Assembly: GCF_004362525.1 (NCBI RefSeq)
Contig: NZ_SNXS01000008.1
Span: forward strand, 1-64,000
Source of the DNA: Roseateles toxinivorans
GTDB lineage: Bacteria > Pseudomonadota > Gammaproteobacteria > Burkholderiales > Burkholderiaceae_C
Direction: 5' to 3'
Length of the DNA: 64,000 bases
Every line of letters starts with the position of its first letter. Positions within the stretch are counted from its first letter, which is position 1. The position numbers and the translations under genes were made by a program. The notes below the pieces were generated by a model that was given only the letters and a program-made list of their open reading frames with translations, was not told the origin of the DNA and searched no databases. Of the stretch, positions 1 to 8,630 are shown in pieces.

Positions 1-100
1 CAAACTCCTGCGCATCGCTTTCGCCGTCTGGACTTCAAAGAGCAGTTTTGATCCTCAACGCCTTCGCGGGGCTTGCGCTGCTCCATAGAATCTACAAGAA

Positions 101-1282
101 TCAGCGCTTCAGTATCAACAGCCCCTTCAGATACTCCCCCTCCGGGAAGCAGATCGTCTGCGGATGGTCCGGCGTGGCGCCGACGCGGTCGAGAATGAAG
201 CCATCTGCCGGTGCATCAAGACCTGCCCCCGCGACGATCTTGTGGAACAGGTCGGCGCTGATGCCGCCCGAGCAGCTGAAGGTGAACAGCAGGCCGCCGG
301 GGGCCAGCAGCTTCAGGGCCAGTCGGTTGATGTCCTTGTAGGCGCGCGAGGCGCGCTCGGCGTGCGCCGCGCTGGGGGCAAACTTGGGTGGGTCCAGCAC
401 GATGGCGTCGAAGGTCCGGCCCTGCTCCAGGCAGTGGCGCAGGGTCTGGTTGACGTCGGCGTCCAGGCTGGTGTGGCGGGCGGCATCGAAGCCGTTGAGC
501 CGCACATGGGCGTCGGCACGGGCCAGGGCCGGACCCGACGAGTCGACGCTCAGCACCTCGTCGGCACCGCCCGCCAAGGCCGCCACCGAGAAGCCACCGG
601 TGTAGCTGTAGCAGTTGAGCACGCGCTTGGCGCCATAGTGGCGCACCGCATCGGCGAACTTCTTGCGGTTGTCGCGCTGGTCCAGGTAGTAGCCGGTCTT
701 GTGACCCTCGGCCACGTCCAGGCTCAGCCGCCACTGATGCTCCTGGATCGTGATCTCGGTCGCTCCATCACCGCGCAACCAGCCGGTCCTAGGGTCCAGG
801 CCCTCCAGGCTGCGCACATTCGCGTCGGAGCGTTCATAGAGGCGGGTCAGGCCGGTGGCGGACAGCAGATGGTCGGCGATGACGTCCTTCCAGCGTTCAC
901 TGCCGGTGCTGGCGAACTGGGCCACCAGGGTGTCGGCATAGCGATCGACGACCAGGCCGGGCAGGCCGTCGGCCTCGCCGTGGATCAGGCGCATCGCGTC
1001 GCTGGCGATCGGCAGGCGCGCTCGCACGGCCAGCGCGGCCTCGATGCGGCGCTCGAAGAAGGCAGCGTCGATGCGCTCAGCCTCATCGAAGCTCCAGGCA
1101 CGCACGCGGATCTGCGAGGTCGGGCTGTAGGCGCCCCAGGCCAGGAAACTGCCATCGGCGGCGGTGACCTTGACGGTCTCGCCGGCGTCGCCGCTGCCCT
1201 TGGCAATACTGCCCTCGAACACCCAGGGGTGGCGGCGCTGCAGCGAGCGCTCCTTGCCCTCGCGAAGTCGTATGGTTTTCAT
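101..1282 (-). CDS. rlmI: 23S rRNA (cytosine-C5) methyltransferase, RlmI family
   Basis: This 393-residue protein matches the RlmI/YccW family, which uses S-adenosylmethionine to make m5C in 23S rRNA in the cytoplasm. The first ~90 residues look like the PUA RNA-binding domain (RRHPWVFEGSI near residues 16-26). The family motif KTGYYLDQRDNR lies at 195-206, the SAM-binding loop VLNCYSYTGGFS at 221-232 and the catalytic DPPKF at 297-301. A SCSGG segment near the C-terminus holds another conserved cysteine. The length is normal. It starts 31 bases from the stop of the barrel gene and runs in the same direction. The family is clear; the exact rRNA target is inferred from the family. Confidence 0.92.
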   Translation of the reverse strand: MKTIRLREGKERSLQRRHPWVFEGSIAKGSGDAGETVKVTAADGSFLAWGAYSPTSQIRVRAWSFDEAERIDAAFFERRIEAALAVRARLPIASDAMRLIHGEADGLPGLVVDRYADTLVAQFASTGSERWKDVIADHLLSATGLTRLYERSDANVRSLEGLDPRTGWLRGDGATEITIQEHQWRLSLDVAEGHKTGYYLDQRDNRKKFADAVRHYGAKRVLNCYSYTGGFSVAALAGGADEVLSVDSSGPALARADAHVRLNGFDAARHTSLDADVNQTLRHCLEQGRTFDAIVLDPPKFAPSAAHAERASRAYKDINRLALKLLAPGGLLFTFSCSGGISADLFHKIVAGAGLDAPADGFILDRVGATPDHPQTICFPEGEYLKGLLILKR

Positions 1283-1312
1283 GCGGCGATTGTCGCCGCT
1301 TGCGCGCCCGAA

Positions 1313-2869
1313 TTATCGCTGCAGGGTGCCGAAGGCGTAGCCCAGCGAGACGTTGACCAACGGCGAACTCTGGGTCTGCCCGCGCAACGAGCGCCATTGG
1401 CCCAGCCCAGTACGCAGGCGCAGGCGCTTGGTCTCGCCAAAGCTCCACTCGGCCCAGGCCTCGCTCTGCATGATGGCCCCACCGCTGACGGCCACACCGC
1501 CGCCGCCACCGGCGCCGACCATCAGTTCGGCACCCAGGCGCATAGCCGGCAGGCCTTGCAGCGCCAACGGCCGCGTCTGCAGCCCGAGGCCGACCAAGCC
1601 GAAGGAGTAGGCCCCGGCGCTGCCAAAGGCGGCACTGCCGGCCTGGGCCACGCCATAGACGTGGGGGGAGAGTTCACGGGTCAGCACCATGGCCAACTGG
1701 CCGACGCTCTCCTCGCGTCCGTTCTTGAACTTCACCCCGGACAGCCGCTGCAGGCTGGCCGAGACGGTCTGAGTCTGCACCACGCCACCGCTGGCATTCG
1801 GTTCGCCAAAGGGAGTGACGGCCTGATCAAGCGGCATCCCCAGGCTCAAACGGGCATACCCGGTCCTGAACTGCCCGCTGATCGAGCCCATGAAGCCGGC
1901 GTCCAGCAGCAGCGACGGCCCCCAGGGCGACTTCCACCGCAGGCTCGGACCCAGCTTGACCAGCCAGCCATTGCCGGTGTCCACATCGCCGCCGCCGCCC
2001 AGGCCAGCCGCCGCCTGCCAGCCGGCGCGCAGGGTCGGACTGCCCAGCGCATAGTCTTGGCCGATGCCGACCAGGGCCTCCATATAACCATCGGCCCCGC
2101 CCTGCGAGGCACCGGCCGCCTCGATGCCCCACCAGGCACCTTCGCTGACGTATTGACGCAGCGCACCGCCGACCTTGCCCATGCGCTGAGACTCGGCCCC
2201 CCCGCGCCCGCGGCTGCCCTTGCGCGGCTGGTAGGAGCCGGCGCTGAACGCGAACTCGTCAAATCCCAGGCCGCTGCGACGGTAGCCACGCACCCGCTGA
2301 CCGGATTCGTCCGGTTCGTAGCTCTTGAAGCCATCGGCATAACCCACCACGAAACCCAGCGAGCTGCCGGCAATATTGCCGCTCGGAAAACTGGTGCGCG
2401 ACATGGTCAGTCCCGCGTACCAGGGCCCCATCTCGCGGCGCAGCGACAGCTCGGGCCGCAGCATCAGCCCACCGCCGAAGCGCAGCTTTTCTGAGCTGAG
2501 GCCGCCGCCTGCGCCGGCATAGAGGCTGACCGCGGCATGGAGATCCTGGGCCAGGCGCCAGCGCCGCTGGGCAGTGAAGCCGACGGTGAACAGCCCGCCG
2601 AAATTGCCCTTCGCAGCACCGTAGAAGCTCGGGCCCAGGCCCCATTCCTCGTCCATCGCCACCAGATAGCTGGTGCCGGCCAGTGCCGTCTTCTGACCGG
2701 TTGGCAGCCGCAGCGGCGACCAGCTGACCTCGATGGCGGCCGGCTGGGTCTGCAGAAAGCCCGGCCGCGGCAGCACCGGCTCGGCCGCGTTGGCGGCGCC
2801 ACAGAGCGCGGCAATGGCATAAAAAAGCGCCCTTGGGGCGCCGGGCGCGGAGCTGGCAGTCTTCAACAT
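1313..2869 (-). CDS. Uncharacterised predicted outer-membrane beta-barrel protein
   Basis: I do not recognise a named family for this 518-residue protein. It opens with a Sec-type signal peptide (LFYAIAALCGAANA, cleavage near residue 28). The rest is rich in Gly, Ser and aromatic residues arranged as alternating short strands (for example WRLAQDLHAAVSLYAGAGGG and SLRREMGPWYAGLTMSRTSF), as in an outer-membrane barrel. A basic low-complexity stretch with RKGSRGRGG sits near the middle. The last strand ends LGYAFGTLQR, so the usual terminal aromatic is not the last residue. The start was chosen at the ATG just before the signal peptide. It lies between rlmI and xerC on the same strand. Barrel topology is inferred from sequence texture only. 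Confidence 0.7.
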   Translation of the reverse strand: MLKTASSAPGAPRALFYAIAALCGAANAAEPVLPRPGFLQTQPAAIEVSWSPLRLPTGQKTALAGTSYLVAMDEEWGLGPSFYGAAKGNFGGLFTVGFTAQRRWRLAQDLHAAVSLYAGAGGGLSSEKLRFGGGLMLRPELSLRREMGPWYAGLTMSRTSFPSGNIAGSSLGFVVGYADGFKSYEPDESGQRVRGYRRSGLGFDEFAFSAGSYQPRKGSRGRGGAESQRMGKVGGALRQYVSEGAWWGIEAAGASQGGADGYMEALVGIGQDYALGSPTLRAGWQAAAGLGGGGDVDTGNGWLVKLGPSLRWKSPWGPSLLLDAGFMGSISGQFRTGYARLSLGMPLDQAVTPFGEPNASGGVVQTQTVSASLQRLSGVKFKNGREESVGQLAMVLTRELSPHVYGVAQAGSAAFGSAGAYSFGLVGLGLQTRPLALQGLPAMRLGAELMVGAGGGGGVAVSGGAIMQSEAWAEWSFGETKRLRLRTGLGQWRSLRGQTQSSPLVNVSLGYAFGTLQR

Positions 2870-2897
2870 AGGCCGGCACGATAGCAGGCTCCAGGAA

Positions 2898-3818
2898 CTA
2901 CTTGCGCTTGGCGCGCGGATGGGCTGCATCGTAGACCTTGGCCAGATGTTGGAAGTCGAGCTTGGTGTAGACCTGCGTCGTGCCGATATTGGCGTGGCCC
3001 AGCAACTCCTGCACCGCACGCAGATCGCCGCTGGACTGCAGCAGATGCGAGGCGAACGAGTGGCGCAGCATATGCGGGTGCACATGGGTGGGCACCCCGG
3101 CACCCAGCGCGCGGGCCTTCAGGCTCAGCCGCACCTGATTGGCATTGATGCGCTGGCCGCGCATACCGACAAACAGTGCCGTCTCGTCGGCCCGGGCCAG
3201 CAGCGGACGGACTTGCAGCCAGGCCTGATAGGCCTTGGCAGCCTCCCGGCCCAACGGCACCGCGCGGCGCTTGGATCCCTTGCCCAGCACATGGGCCTCG
3301 GCCGAGGGCAGATCGATCCAGCCCTGGGCCGTGCCGCTGGCCTGCAGGTCCAGGCCCACCAGCTCGGCCACGCGCAGACCGCAGCCGTAGAGCAGCTCGA
3401 CCATGCAGCGGTCCCGGGCCTCGACGCGCGGATCGCTGCCGGCAGGGTTCTGAAAGTCGGCCAAGGCCACCGATTGATCGACCGAGAGGGCCTTGGGCAG
3501 CGGCTTGGCCGCCTTCGGTGTGCGCACACCTTCCACCGGGTTGTGGCTGACCAGACGCTCGCCACCCAGCCAGCGGTACAGGCCTCGCCAGGCCGAAAGC
3601 ATCAGCGCCAGGCTGCGCGGGGCCAGTCCTTGCCCATGCAGTTGCGCGGTCCAGCGCCGCACATGGTGGTTTTGTACCTGGCGCAGCTCAAGCGGGTACT
3701 GCCTTGCCAAGGCCTGCAACCGCGTCAGCGCGTCTTCATACAGACTCAGCGTGCGCGGAGCCAGGCGCCGCGTGACCCGCAGATGCTCAAGATAGCGCTG
3801 CAGGTCGGCATCGAGCAC
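2898..3818 (-). CDS. xerC: Site-specific tyrosine recombinase XerC
   Basis: XerC acts with XerD at dif to resolve chromosome dimers before division. The 306-residue protein has the N-terminal SAM-like core-binding domain (1-95) and the catalytic domain. All expected active-site residues are visible: R149 in GCGLRVAEL, K180 in LGKGSKRR, H249 and R252 in HPHMLRH, H275 in LLGHANIG and the nucleophile Y284 in TQVYTKLD. I chose the GTG at 3818 because it is the first start after the DUF484 stop (gap 11 bases) and gives the family's normal length. XerC rather than XerD is inferred from the dapF-DUF484-xerC order, which is conserved in beta- and gammaproteobacteria. Confidence 0.93.
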   Translation of the reverse strand: MLDADLQRYLEHLRVTRRLAPRTLSLYEDALTRLQALARQYPLELRQVQNHHVRRWTAQLHGQGLAPRSLALMLSAWRGLYRWLGGERLVSHNPVEGVRTPKAAKPLPKALSVDQSVALADFQNPAGSDPRVEARDRCMVELLYGCGLRVAELVGLDLQASGTAQGWIDLPSAEAHVLGKGSKRRAVPLGREAAKAYQAWLQVRPLLARADETALFVGMRGQRINANQVRLSLKARALGAGVPTHVHPHMLRHSFASHLLQSSGDLRAVQELLGHANIGTTQVYTKLDFQHLAKVYDAAHPRAKRK

Positions 3819-3829
3819 GGCGACGGAAC

Positions 3830-4522
3830 TCAGCTGACCGGCAACAGTCGCGACAGGCTGGCGCTGGCGATCTCGCCGATGCGGGCCAGGAACTCGGTGC
3901 CCATATCGGCGGTGTAGCGGGTCGGGTCGGGCGAGCCCAGCACCAGCATGCCGAAGGTATTGGCCGGCGTGCCATGGTTCAAGGGCACCAGGGCCAGCGA
4001 CATCACACCGGCCGGCTCGCCCAGCCACTGAGCGGCCTCGAAGCCGGAGTTGATGCCGCAATAGGGCTGGGTCAGGCTGGCGGCGAAGCTCTTCACATCG
4101 TCACCCACCGCCTGCGCGAACGGCAGCTCGGCGTAGGCCTCGTCGGCACCCCACAGGCGCAGGCCCGACTGCGGAATCAGGAACTGGTGGCGCAACTCGT
4201 CGAGCAGCACTTGGGGCAGCGCCGAGGCATTGGCCGTCAGCATCAGCTGGCAGGTCCAGCGGTGCAGGCGGTCGGCAATGGCCACATTCTCCTGGCCGTT
4301 GCGAATCATCTCGATGATCTTGTGCTCCAGCCCCTTGATCTTGTCGCGCAGCATCTCGGCCTGGCGCTCCTGCAGCGATACCGCCCGCTGGCCATGGGGA
4401 TGGCTCAGCTGGATGCTGGCCAGCAACTCCGCATGGCGCTCGAAAAAGCCCGGGGTGTTGGCCAGATAGTTGGCAATGTCCTGCTCGGTGACGCCGTCGG
4501 TACCCTGGGTTGAATTGCTCAC
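3830..4522 (-). CDS. DUF484 family protein
   Basis: A 230-residue DUF484 protein. The N-terminus has the family block [19 protein letters not shown] (about residues 17-35), followed by a short coiled-coil region (about 48-75) and a GAF-like C-terminal half. Its biochemical function is not established. The gene commonly sits between dapF and xerC, as here, and its start overlaps the dapF stop by four bases (ATGA), so translation is probably coupled. It is soluble, with no signal peptide or membrane segment visible. Confidence 0.9.
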   Translation of the reverse strand: MSNSTQGTDGVTEQDIANYLANTPGFFERHAELLASIQLSHPHGQRAVSLQERQAEMLRDKIKGLEHKIIEMIRNGQENVAIADRLHRWTCQLMLTANASALPQVLLDELRHQFLIPQSGLRLWGADEAYAELPFAQAVGDDVKSFAASLTQPYCGINSGFEAAQWLGEPAGVMSLALVPLNHGTPANTFGMLVLGSPDPTRYTADMGTEFLARIGEIASASLSRLLPVS

Positions 4523-5388
4523 AGCTCGATCTCTCCTTCAAAAACGGTTTGGGCCGGGCCCGTCATCAGCACCGGTGCATATCCTTCGACACCCTTGCCG
4601 GCCCACTCGATGTACAGCACGCCGCCGCGGGCCTGCAACTCCACCTCGGCGTCCAGCAGGCCCAGGCGTATGCCGGCCACCACGGCCGCGCAGGCGCCGG
4701 TGCCGCAGGCCAGCGTCTCGCCAGCGTCGCGCTCGAACACGCGCAGCCGCACATGGCCACGGTCGATGATCTGCAGAAAGCCGACGTTGACCTTGCGCGG
4801 GAAGGCCGGGTGGTGCTCGATCAGCGGGCCCCAGGCGGCGACCGGCGCGGTGTCCACATCATCGACCAGCAGCACCGCATGGGGGTTGCCCATCGACAGC
4901 ACCGCGACCTCGACCGGCTGGGCAATACCCGCTACCCGCAGCGGCCATTGCTCGAAGCCATTGCGCAGCGTCGGCACCAGGCCTTGAGGATCGAACGGAA
5001 TCTGCGCCGGCTCGAAACGCGGTGCACCCATATCCACGGTCACGCCGCCGTCGTCGCGCAGGCGCAGTTCCAGCAAGGCGTTGATGGTCTGCACGCGGAT
5101 GAGGCGCTTCAGTGAAAGGCCCTTTTCATGCACATAGCGGACGAAGCAGCGCGCGCCATTGCCGCATTGCTCGACCTCGTCGCCGCTGTTGTTGAAGATG
5201 CGGTAGCCGAAGTCGATGCCGGGCTCGCGGCCGGGCTCGACGACCAGGATCTGATCGGCGCCGACGCCGAAGCGGCGATCGCCCAGATGGCGCATCTGCT
5301 CGGGGGTCAGGCTCAGCGGGGTCTGCGTGGCGTCGAGCACGACGAAGTCGTTGCCGGCGCCCTGCATCTTGGTGAAGTGCACTTTCAT
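4519..5388 (-). CDS. dapF: Diaminopimelate epimerase
   Basis: DapF converts LL- to meso-diaminopimelate, the penultimate step of lysine synthesis and the supply of the peptidoglycan cross-linking residue. The 289-residue protein shows both catalytic cysteines in their signatures: C75 in [15 protein letters not shown] and C228 in [10 protein letters not shown]. The length is slightly above the ~275 typical of the family. It is followed with a 4-base overlap by DUF484 and preceded by the lipid A acyltransferases, giving an envelope-oriented operon read on the minus strand. Confidence 0.96.
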   Translation of the reverse strand: MKVHFTKMQGAGNDFVVLDATQTPLSLTPEQMRHLGDRRFGVGADQILVVEPGREPGIDFGYRIFNNSGDEVEQCGNGARCFVRYVHEKGLSLKRLIRVQTINALLELRLRDDGGVTVDMGAPRFEPAQIPFDPQGLVPTLRNGFEQWPLRVAGIAQPVEVAVLSMGNPHAVLLVDDVDTAPVAAWGPLIEHHPAFPRKVNVGFLQIIDRGHVRLRVFERDAGETLACGTGACAAVVAGIRLGLLDAEVELQARGGVLYIEWAGKGVEGYAPVLMTGPAQTVFEGEIEL

Positions 5389-5422
5389 GCGCTGATTATC
5401 GGCCCGAGGTCATCAATGCCGC

Positions 5423-6322
5423 TCAATACAGCGACGGCTCACCCGGCGGCCGGGTCTTGAAGCGCTTGTGCGCCCACAGATACTGGGCCGGATGCTCGCG
5501 GATGCGCGCCTCCAGCCAAGCGTGCAGCTTGGCCGCGTCGGCCAGCGCATCATCGCTCGGGTAGCCCTCCAGCGGCTCGCCGGCATCGACCTCATAGCCC
5601 CGGCCGCCGGGCAGCATCGTCACCACCAGCGGCTGCACGACCATATTCATGGTCCGCGCCAGCCGCGAGGGCGCCAGCAGCGTGCAGGCCGGCACACCAA
5701 AGAAGGGCACAAAGGCCGAGTCCTTCTCGCCGAAGTCCATGTCGGGAGCGTTCAGGAAGGCATAACCCTGCTTGATCAGCCGCAGCACCGGGCGTATGCC
5801 GTCGTGACGGTCGACGAAGGCCGTCTTGCCGAAGCGCGAGCGGCCGGCCAGCATCTGTTTGTCGAACACCGGATTGCTCTGGCGCTGGTAGACATCAACC
5901 CCGGGGTTGGTCTGGTTCAGCATCAGCGCCGGGCCGGTCCACTCCAGGCCGACGAAATGCGGCAGCAACCACATCACCGGCGCATCGCTTTGCTCGGCCA
6001 GCTTGATATTGCCGGTGACGCGCACCAGACGGTGCAGGCGCTCGGCCGGGGCAAACCACAGCAGGCCTCGCTCCAGAAAGCTGCGTCCCAGCCAGCCGAA
6101 GTGCTCCCGCGCCATGGCCCTGCGTCGTGCCTCGGACAGCTCAGGGAAACACAGCTCCAGATTGCGCAGGGTGATGCGCCGCCGCGAGCGCCCGAGCAGC
6201 CACAGCAGGCCGCCCAGGCCCTGACCCAGCACGGCCAGCATGGGCAAGGGCAGCCAGTGCAGCAGCCATAACAGGCCCACGAACAGATGGGCGGAAGCGT
6301 TGGACACCCAGCGGCTGCCCAT
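5423..6322 (-). CDS. lpxL: Lipid A lauroyl/myristoyl-type acyltransferase (LpxL/HtrB family)
   Basis: This 299-residue inner-membrane enzyme belongs to the LpxL/HtrB/MsbB family, which adds secondary acyl chains to lipid A. A hydrophobic N-terminal anchor spans about residues 11-42 (LFVGLLWLLHWLPLPMLAVL). The catalytic HX4E motif is HFVGLE, followed by the family's NQTNPGVDVYQRQ block. The stop of the second acyltransferase directly abuts this start, so the two are probably co-translated. Which acyl position or chain length each enzyme uses cannot be read from sequence. Confidence 0.9.
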   Translation of the reverse strand: MGSRWVSNASAHLFVGLLWLLHWLPLPMLAVLGQGLGGLLWLLGRSRRRITLRNLELCFPELSEARRRAMAREHFGWLGRSFLERGLLWFAPAERLHRLVRVTGNIKLAEQSDAPVMWLLPHFVGLEWTGPALMLNQTNPGVDVYQRQSNPVFDKQMLAGRSRFGKTAFVDRHDGIRPVLRLIKQGYAFLNAPDMDFGEKDSAFVPFFGVPACTLLAPSRLARTMNMVVQPLVVTMLPGGRGYEVDAGEPLEGYPSDDALADAAKLHAWLEARIREHPAQYLWAHKRFKTRPPGEPSLY

Positions 6323-7195
6323 TCAGGCCTCGGGCGCTTGAGACTCGGCGGCAAGTCCGCGGGGCTGCTTGTAGCGGTGATAGCCCCACAGGTATTGGTC
6401 GGGCGCGTCGAGAATCAGATGTTCCATGGCCTGGTTGATGGTGGCGGCCGCCGATTCTGGCGTGGAATCGGCTGCGATCGCCGGCCCGGGTCGCGCATGC
6501 ACCACAAAACCACGGCCAAAAGGCAGGCGTTCGCCCCAAACCAGCACCGGCACCGCCCCGGTCTGCTGGATCAGCCGCGCCGCCAGGGTCATCGTATAGG
6601 CCGGTTTACCGAAGAAAGGCGCCCAAACGCCCATGCCCTCGGGGGGGACCTGGTCGGGAAGCAGCCCGACGGCACCGCCCTTGCGCAGCGCACGGATCAT
6701 CTGCCGCACGCCCGCCAGCGTGGCCGGCGCCGTCATCAACCCGGGCCGGGCGCGCGAGCCGTCAACGATCGCTCTCATCCAGGCCTTGCGAGCGGGGCGA
6801 AACAGCACGGTGATCGGCCCATGGGCCGGCGCGAACTGCTCGGCATAGGCCTGGGCCGTGACCTCGAAGCACCCCAGGTGGGGGGTCAGGAAGACGACGC
6901 CGCGCCTCGCGGCCAGGGCCTGTTCGACGACCTCCGCGCCCTGCCACCGCGCGTGTCCGCCCAGCGCCTGATGGGCCGGTCTCAGCCACAGCCAGGGCAG
7001 CTCGGCAATCATCCTGCCAGCCTGTGCCACAGCCGGGCGCGCAACGCCCCAGGCCAGGCCCGCCTGCATCACCTGGGCGCGAAAGCGCGAGCGATAGCTG
7101 GGCGAGGCCCACCAGCTCAGCCACCCCAGGGCTGCACCCAAAGCGTGCATAAACCACAGCGGCAAGCGCGACAAAACCCGCAACAGCATGGACAT
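6323..7195 (-). CDS. Lipid A biosynthesis acyltransferase paralogue (LpxL/HtrB family)
   Basis: A second 290-residue LpxL-family acyltransferase lies immediately upstream of lpxL. It has an N-terminal membrane anchor (LPLWFMHALGAALGWLSWW) and the catalytic HX4E motif HLGCFE in TPHLGCFEVT, plus the family's LLPDQVPPEGMGVWAPFFGKPAYT block. Tandem paralogues suggest two secondary acylations of lipid A. The start codon lies only a few bases from the metK -10 element on the other strand, so the two divergent promoters must overlap or lie very close. Confidence 0.88.
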   Translation of the reverse strand: MSMLLRVLSRLPLWFMHALGAALGWLSWWASPSYRSRFRAQVMQAGLAWGVARPAVAQAGRMIAELPWLWLRPAHQALGGHARWQGAEVVEQALAARRGVVFLTPHLGCFEVTAQAYAEQFAPAHGPITVLFRPARKAWMRAIVDGSRARPGLMTAPATLAGVRQMIRALRKGGAVGLLPDQVPPEGMGVWAPFFGKPAYTMTLAARLIQQTGAVPVLVWGERLPFGRGFVVHARPGPAIAADSTPESAAATINQAMEHLILDAPDQYLWGYHRYKQPRGLAAESQAPEA

Positions 7196-7201
7196 TTTTT
7201 C

Positions 7202-7207
7202 TATAAT
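7202..7207 (+). promoter_or_regulatory. metK promoter -10 element
   Basis: A perfect TATAAT lies 124 bases upstream of the metK start. No good -35 is visible at the usual spacing. The expected transcription start, about 6-7 bases downstream (~7213), falls on the first base of the predicted leader stem. Confidence 0.6.
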
Positions 7208-7212
7208 CTCTT

Positions 7213-7325
7213 ATCGCCGAGTTAAAGGAACAACTTGCGGGGCGATTCAAAAATGCCGCTAAAGCGTTCGCCGCAGCTCTCCCAGCGACACGGCGACGCC
7301 AGTGTCAAACCCAAGGAGTGTAGAA
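7213..7325 (+). promoter_or_regulatory. Structured-looking metK 5' leader (candidate regulatory RNA)
   Basis: The ~113-base leader begins with a six-pair stem, ATCGCC (7213-7218) with GGCGAT (7241-7246), enclosing AGTT (7220-7223) with AACT (7232-7235). A small CGC-TAAA-GCG hairpin follows at 7257-7266. An AAGGAG ribosome site (7313-7318) then precedes the GTG. Stem pairing is seen directly; a regulatory role is inference. It does not look like the SAH riboswitch present at 14.9 kb. Confidence 0.4.
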
Positions 7326-8507
7326 GTGGCGAACGATTTTCTCTTTACCTCGGAGTCTGTTTCCGAAGGCCATCCCGACAAGGTAGCAGACCAGATCTCC
7401 GATGCGATTCTGGACGCGATCTTCACGCAGGACCCGCGCTCGCGCGTGGCGGCCGAAACCCTGTGCAACACCGGCCTGGTGGTGCTTGCCGGTGAAATCA
7501 CAACCAATGCCCATGTGGATTACATCCAGGTGGCACGCGACACGATCAAGCGCATCGGCTACGACAACACCGAGTACGGCATCGACTACAAGGGCTGCGC
7601 CGTGCTGGTGGCCTACGACAAGCAGAGCAATGACATCGCCCAGGGCGTGGATCATGCGTCCGACGACCATCTGAACATCGGCGCCGGTGATCAGGGCCTG
7701 ATGTTCGGCTATGCCTGCGATGAAACGCCCGAGTTGATGCCCGCGCCGATCTATTACGCCCACCGTCTGGTCGAGCGCCAGGCGCAGATGCGCAAGGACG
7801 GCCGCATGCCCTATCTGCGCCCCGACGCCAAGAGCCAGGTGACGATGCGCTATGTGGACGGCAAGCCCCACAGCATCGACACGGTGGTGCTGTCCACCCA
7901 GCACGCCCCCGAGTACAGTCTCGGCGACAAGATGACGGACGCCTTCTACGAGGCGGTGCGCGAGGAAATCATCAAGCCGGTGCTGCCCAAGGAGTGGCTG
8001 ACCGCCGACACCAAGTACCTGATCAACCCGACCGGCCGCTTCGTCATCGGCGGCCCGCAGGGCGATTGCGGCCTCACCGGTCGCAAGATCATCGTCGACA
8101 CCTATGGCGGCGCCTGCCCGCACGGCGGCGGCGCGTTTTCGGGCAAGGACCCCAGCAAGGTGGACCGCTCCGCCGCCTATGCCGCCCGCTATGTGGCCAA
8201 AAACATCGTCGCCGCCGGTCTGGCGCGCCAATGCCAGATCCAGGTCGCCTACGCCATCGGCGTTGCCCGCCCGATGAATGTGACGGTCTACACCGAAGGC
8301 ACTGGCGTGATCTCGGACGAGAAGCTCTCGGCTCTGGTGCAGGAGCATTTCGACCTGCGCCCCAAGGGCATCATCCAGATGCTGGACCTGCTGCGCCCGA
8401 TCTACGCCAAGACGGCCGCCTACGGCCACTTCGGCCGCGAAGAGCCGGAATTCACCTGGGAGCGGACAGACAAGGCGGCGGCGCTGCGTGCAGCGGCTGG
8501 GCTGTAA
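7326..8507 (+). CDS. metK: S-adenosylmethionine synthase
   Basis: MetK makes SAM from methionine and ATP, releasing phosphate and pyrophosphate. The 393-residue protein carries the family signatures GHPDK near residue 15 (ATP-site His), [12 protein letters not shown] and the phosphate loop GGGAFSGKD. The GTG at 7326 was chosen over an upstream in-frame GTG at 7302, because AAGGAG sits 7 bases before it and the protein then begins [19 protein letters not shown] like its homologues. It is monocistronic with its own leader and a strong terminator. It supplies the methyl donor whose by-product SAH is processed by ahcY further along the window. Confidence 0.97.
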   Translation: MANDFLFTSESVSEGHPDKVADQISDAILDAIFTQDPRSRVAAETLCNTGLVVLAGEITTNAHVDYIQVARDTIKRIGYDNTEYGIDYKGCAVLVAYDKQSNDIAQGVDHASDDHLNIGAGDQGLMFGYACDETPELMPAPIYYAHRLVERQAQMRKDGRMPYLRPDAKSQVTMRYVDGKPHSIDTVVLSTQHAPEYSLGDKMTDAFYEAVREEIIKPVLPKEWLTADTKYLINPTGRFVIGGPQGDCGLTGRKIIVDTYGGACPHGGGAFSGKDPSKVDRSAAYAARYVAKNIVAAGLARQCQIQVAYAIGVARPMNVTVYTEGTGVISDEKLSALVQEHFDLRPKGIIQMLDLLRPIYAKTAAYGHFGREEPEFTWERTDKAAALRAAAGL

Positions 8508-8525
8508 GCAAGCCCCCCACGAATC

Positions 8526-8551
8526 AAGGGCCGCAGCAGCGGCCCTTTTTC
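8526..8551 (+). terminator. Rho-independent terminator of metK
   Basis: AAGGGCCGC (8526-8534) pairs with GCGGCCCTT (8539-8547) around an AGCA loop. The T-run continues to 8550, 19 bases after the metK stop. Confidence 0.88.
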
Positions 8552-8571
8552 GTATCCCGCGCAAAACCCCA

Positions 8572-8616
8572 TTGCAAGCCGGCCGGCGTGCGGCAAAATC
8601 TGTGACATTTGGCACA
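8572..8616 (+). promoter_or_regulatory. Possible promoter and CRP/FNR-type dyad before the REC-GGDEF gene
   Basis: TTGCAA (8572-8577) and CAAAAT (8594-8599), spaced 16 bases, form a plausible sigma-70 promoter. The dyad TGTGA-N6-GCACA at 8601-8616 matches nine of ten bases of the CRP half-sites and would overlap the start of transcription. The match is by eye and is only suggestive. Confidence 0.35.
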
Positions 8617-8630
8617 GAAATCGGCTCCTG

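Noticed and set aside
1-100. Possible gene end at the left window edge
   Set aside because: The 100 bases show no frame with recognisable protein content and no clear terminator; too short to call.
164-2494. A 776-codon open frame on the plus strand opposite rlmI and the barrel gene
   Set aside because: It is rich in Gln, His, Gly and Ala with no recognisable domain and lies entirely opposite well-supported genes. This is the usual mirror frame in high-GC DNA.
2898-3818. XerC as a phage or integron integrase
   Set aside because: Its length, residues and the dapF-DUF484-xerC neighbourhood fit the housekeeping recombinase, and no attachment site is visible.
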